Assembly (NCBI RefSeq): GCF_049310925.1
Contig: NZ_JBMERP010000014.1
Coordinates: 1 to 64,000 of the forward strand
Length of the DNA stretch: 64,000 nucleotides
Reading direction: 5' to 3'
Origin: Virgibacillus_F sp049310925
GTDB taxonomy: Bacteria; Bacillota; Bacilli; Bacillales; Amphibacillaceae
Of this stretch, positions 61,029 to 64,000 are shown one piece after another. The notes below the pieces were generated by a model. The model saw only the letters and a list, made by a program, of their open reading frames with translations, was not told the origin of the DNA and did no database searches. Numbering within the stretch: position 1 is the first letter of the stretch; each line of letters opens with the position of its first letter. A program made the translations under genes and the position numbers.

Positions 61029-62714
61029 TTATATAGCTTTATAAAGATAGATTTCCCACGCTGAGGCTTCTGAGTTAAATATTTTGTCTAATGAAAGTTG
61101 ATTTTCGGCAGCATTATCAATTGGAACAGAAGAAAAGATATATTTACCGCCCATCTTTTTGAAAGGATCCAAATTCAATTCCAGGTTTTTAATCCGTTTT
61201 TTTGAATCTTTTTTAAACATATAATTCTTGCCAAGCTCATCCGTGAAAATATAACAGCGACCGCCCCACTCATTGAAATACGTCTAAATAGTCTTATTTT
61301 TATCCAACTCTTTCTTAATTATTTTCCGGAACTGATCTTTGTAGGATATTGGATAAAAGTTATTATAGGTATCAAGCGTGTAAAAACCGTTGTACTGGGA
61401 AATTGCTGGATGTAGGCCAATACTTGCCACTCGGTAATCCTCCTGGGGCAGGCCAATATAATGTTCAATCTCTTCAAATTGCTCTACGGCATAAAATTCC
61501 TTAACAGACGGTTTATTTTGGTAGACAATTTCCTCATTAGAAAGCAGAAGTATAACGATCTGCGTTATCAGTAGCCAAGGGATAGTCCTTCTCCAAAGAT
61601 TTCCCAGGTCCCACAGGATTTTGAGACCAATCGCCAGCAACATATATAAAATAAGTGGGCGGAGAAAATGATAGCGGGCGAAATTAAAGGTATCGAGGAA
61701 AGGAAATCGCTCTGTCAGAGGTAACCATCCTTCATAAAACCAAAAAGCATACCAGGCTGATAACGCGAAATTAAGGGTAAATAAAAAAACAAATACTTTT
61801 TCCTTCCGCCACCATCCCCTTTTCCATACAAAGTAAAAAGCTAATAGCGTAACAGGCAAAATCACTAGAGTATGAATGGTCAACACATGCGTATGGCCAA
61901 AAATATAATTTTTGAATGTAAGCCTTACCGCGTGAAAGAAACCGAGTCGTGCATGGAAATAATCGTCTCGGCTATTTTCCTCATGGTCAAACAGAAAGGA
62001 ATAAACGAGGCGATAATCCGAAAGCAGATAAATGAATGTCATGTAAGCTATCGATAGGAAAAACCGCCAATTCCAGCCCTTTTTTCTTATTACATCGGTG
62101 AGCCAGAATACTCCCATTGCGCTGAGGAAAAAGAAAAATCCCAGAACAATGCTTGAATAAAGTGGCAGGAGTGTAAGTGTTAAGTAATTTTTCCAAGAGT
62201 ACTCCCCTTTTCTGATATTCAATAAGGCCCACAATGCAAGTGGCATTCCAAGCGTACTAAGCATTCCAGAAGGCCAGAAAGGAGTAAGTGCAAAGGCCAG
62301 GGACGCACCCACTCGAATAGGTGCCCAAGCTTGTTTTGGAACAATGTGTTTTTTTAGTAGTAAATACATCCCTAAAAATGCGACAAAGCGTGTAATCGCT
62401 TGGCTGATTGCATAGGCGGTCATTGTCGGAAATAAAGCATAAAGCCAGACAATCAGTGTAAGCTCTGTCCCTAAAGCATTACGCTGGAGCCACCCATTGA
62501 TAACTTGCGGAATCCGGGCATTGAGGTCCCCAGTCAGTTCACCGCTTTCAACTAGCACCTTATACCATGCAAGATTGGAATCAAGGTTGTCATGTACCCT
62601 TATATGAGCATTTTCGCCGAGAATGAAGAGTGGTGAAAGGGAAATCGCTATAATAAATAAAGCTAGGATAATGAGCACGCGTTCTTTCTTTGGTTCAAAT
62701 AAAGGCAGTATCAT
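61029..62714 (-). pseudogene. DUF6044 (YkoS-like) multi-spanning membrane protein with in-frame amber codon
   Basis: A polytopic membrane protein (about eleven helices; FILGENAHIRVHDNLDSN near residue 40 is a family hallmark) runs to a TAG at 61284-61286. It then continues in the same frame for 84 more codons (TYFNEWGGRCYIFTDELGK and on to ENQLSLDKIF). The frame after the stop has normal protein composition. CAG to TAG is one transition, so this looks like a recent nonsense mutation. The first part alone is 476 aa. The start ATG at 62714 is uncertain, with GGGGGTG directly before it. Confidence 0.8.
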
Positions 62715-62825
62715 CACCCCCAAAAGATAATTTATGAATGTAAACAGTCTTAAGATTTACTTTTACTTATGAAATTATTCCCTTACTTCCCAAAAAGTAG
62801 TGCAATCTATTATTGAATGTAAAGC

Positions 62826-62925
62826 AAGGCTGTTTTCTAAAGGGTTCGTTTCTTTCCTACTACCCTTTATTAGTTGGGTGTTGATCCAGCATTTCGGAAA
62901 AACACGCGCTTTCCATGGTGAATGA
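62826..62925. repeat. Scrap of an R1 element
   Basis: GTTGATCCAGCATTTCGG and AAAAACACGCGCTTTCCATGG match, inverted, the right half of R1 copy D (47841-47880). AAGGCTGTTTTCTAAAG matches the extreme outer flank of other copies. The rest of the 393-bp gap 62724-63116 shows no gene or clear signal. Confidence 0.65.
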
Positions 62926-63116
62926 TCTTCATAAGGCCGATGAAAGTCAAAACGAGTGAGAAAACAAAGGGAAGTGATCTTCATTACGGTAAGTGACTAC
63001 TTATTACTACTTATTCTGATAATAAGAAAAAACGTACCAAGAAGTGATAGATATTAAAATAAAGAAAGAGCCAACTTCTCGATTATCCGAGTAGTTGACT
63101 CAATTTACTAATCTAA

Positions 63117-64000
63117 TTATTCTATTATTTGGAGTTTTTTAGGGAATTTGGTAAGTATCTCGCACCCGTTTGCAGTAATGAGAACGTCATCTTCTATTCT
63201 TACTCCGCCTACTCCTGGAACATAAATTCCTGGTTCAATAGTAAATATCATTCCTTCTTTTAAAATTCCATCATTTAAGTGATTCATAGAAGGAAATTCA
63301 TGAACATTAATACCCATGCCATGTCCGATACGATGTGGAAAATAGTCACCATACCCTGCCTCTGTGATAATATCTCGAGCTATTTTGTCTAAATCACCAA
63401 TTCGAGTGCCTGGTTTGCTAGCATTTAAAGAAGCTAGTTCAGCTTTTAAAACAGTATTATAAATTTCCTTTTGCTTTTCTGAGGCGGATTTAAAGGCTAC
63501 AGTACGAGTTATATCGGAACAATACCCTTCAAGCACAACGCCCATATCAAACAATACCATGTCTCCAGGTTTCAACTCCCGGTCACCTGGATTACCGTGC
63601 GGATCACCGGACTTTTCACCAAAAAGAACCATAGTTGAAAAGGACATTTCACGAATCCCTTTTTTCTTTAACTCATATTCAATTTTAGCTAAAACTTCCA
63701 TTTCACTGATACCTTCCCGGAGGGCGTTAATTCCTACTTGTACTCCATAATCAGCCATTTCTGTAGCGCGTCTTATTATGGAGATCTCACTATCTTCTTT
63801 TACAACACGCATTTCATTTAATTTTCCCTCCACTGAAACGACCTTAGCTTCCGAAAATAAATTTAGAAATGATTCACTGCGTGCCAATGAAAGTACTTCT
63901 TTCTCCACTGCAACTTCTTCAACATTTTTAAGACGCCTTTTTTCAAGGGAAGTTTTAATTAGTTCCCATGGATTCTCATGATCGGAGTAACCAACGATTT
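63117..64000 (-). CDS. M24 family Xaa-Pro-type aminopeptidase (5' end beyond the window)
   Basis: C-terminal creatinase-fold domain of a peptidase that removes residues before proline. Metal ligands are in VLFDMGVV, YCSDITRT, the HRIGHGMGINVHE motif, FTIEPGIY and GGVRIEDD, all present. The reading frame stays open to position 64000 (SDHENPWELIKTSLEKRR precedes the first visible GTG at 63908), so the N-terminal domain is cut off by the window. Length and motifs resemble B. subtilis YqhT/YkvY. Confidence 0.9.
   Translation of the reverse strand, partial: IVGYSDHENPWELIKTSLEKRRLKNVEEVAVEKEVLSLARSESFLNLFSEAKVVSVEGKLNEMRVVKEDSEISIIRRATEMADYGVQVGINALREGISEMEVLAKIEYELKKKGIREMSFSTMVLFGEKSGDPHGNPGDRELKPGDMVLFDMGVVLEGYCSDITRTVAFKSASEKQKEIYNTVLKAELASLNASKPGTRIGDLDKIARDIITEAGYGDYFPHRIGHGMGINVHEFPSMNHLNDGILKEGMIFTIEPGIYVPGVGGVRIEDDVLITANGCEILTKFPKKLQIIE

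Noticed and set aside
62775..62984. Minus-strand frame of 69 codons between the DUF6044 gene and the M24 peptidase
   Set aside because: It overlaps the R1 scrap and lacks a ribosome site or recognisable motif.
1..64000. tRNA genes, rRNA genes and CRISPR arrays
   Set aside because: I looked for T-loop GGTTCRAATC patterns and regularly spaced direct repeats; the only GGTTCAA hits are the IS right end and similar chance matches.

Overview
This window is the replication-origin region of a low-GC, endospore-forming Firmicute of the family Bacillaceae. The gene order dnaA-dnaN-yaaA-recF-remB-gyrB-gyrA on one side of the origin, and rpmH-rnpA-yidC-khpB-mnmE-mnmG-rsmG-noc-soj-spo0J on the other, is the classical Bacillus arrangement. 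The spore gene yyaC, the walRKHI-walJ-htrA cluster and the numerous intergenic repeats fit a relative of Oceanobacillus, Virgibacillus or Lentibacillus. The genus cannot be fixed from the sequence alone.

Left arm (1-17.3 kb, almost all minus strand, running away from the origin): a serine-specific T-box leader (its gene lies beyond the left edge), pdxT-pdxS (vitamin B6), dacA (PBP5), guaB, the divergent yaaC, an HD-GYP protein with a substituted HD motif, then gyrA, gyrB, remB, recF, yaaA, dnaN and dnaA. The origin is bipartite. One DnaA-box cluster lies upstream of dnaA (17565-17862). The second lies between dnaA and dnaN (15808-15931) and carries an AT-rich unwinding region, a clear DnaA-trio tract and DnaA boxes.

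Right arm (17.9-59.5 kb, mainly plus strand): rpmH, rnpA, yidC and khpB; an IS200/IS605-type element with only tnpB; mnmE, mnmG and rsmG; noc, soj and spo0J with two perfect parS sites; a class V aminotransferase; a DUF554 protein; yyaC (minus); a YkvI-type membrane protein; an MscS channel; a DUF951 protein; ychF; rpsF-ssb-rpsR; a minus-strand molybdate-type ABC operon; yybS-gdpP-rplI-dnaB; purA under a PurBox pair; an M23 cell-wall peptidase; the walRKHI-walJ-htrA cluster; a DoxX protein; and an ABC exporter. The last 4.5 kb (minus) hold a gtrA/glycosyltransferase/DUF6044 cluster, whose largest gene has an in-frame amber codon, and the 5'-truncated end of an M24 peptidase.

The accessory layer is mostly repeats. 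R1 is a GC-rich, hairpin-rich element of about 0.5 kb (near 1, 6161, 20211, 31905, 47441 and a scrap near 62826). R2 is a double hairpin of about 90 bp (17423, 37892, 47339, and worn copies at 49881 and 57641). R3 is an element of about 120 bp that abuts stop codons (24092, 24213 and a scrap at 12671). A 220-bp MITE-like unit with 15-bp terminal inverted repeats and a 10-bp target duplication is nested in one R1 copy. I found no tRNA, rRNA, CRISPR array, prophage or defence island. Nothing here looks like a wholly new multi-gene system. The most unusual items are the repeat families, the reconstructable tnpB target hairpin, the parS site inside a coding region, and the DnaA boxes in front of mnmE.
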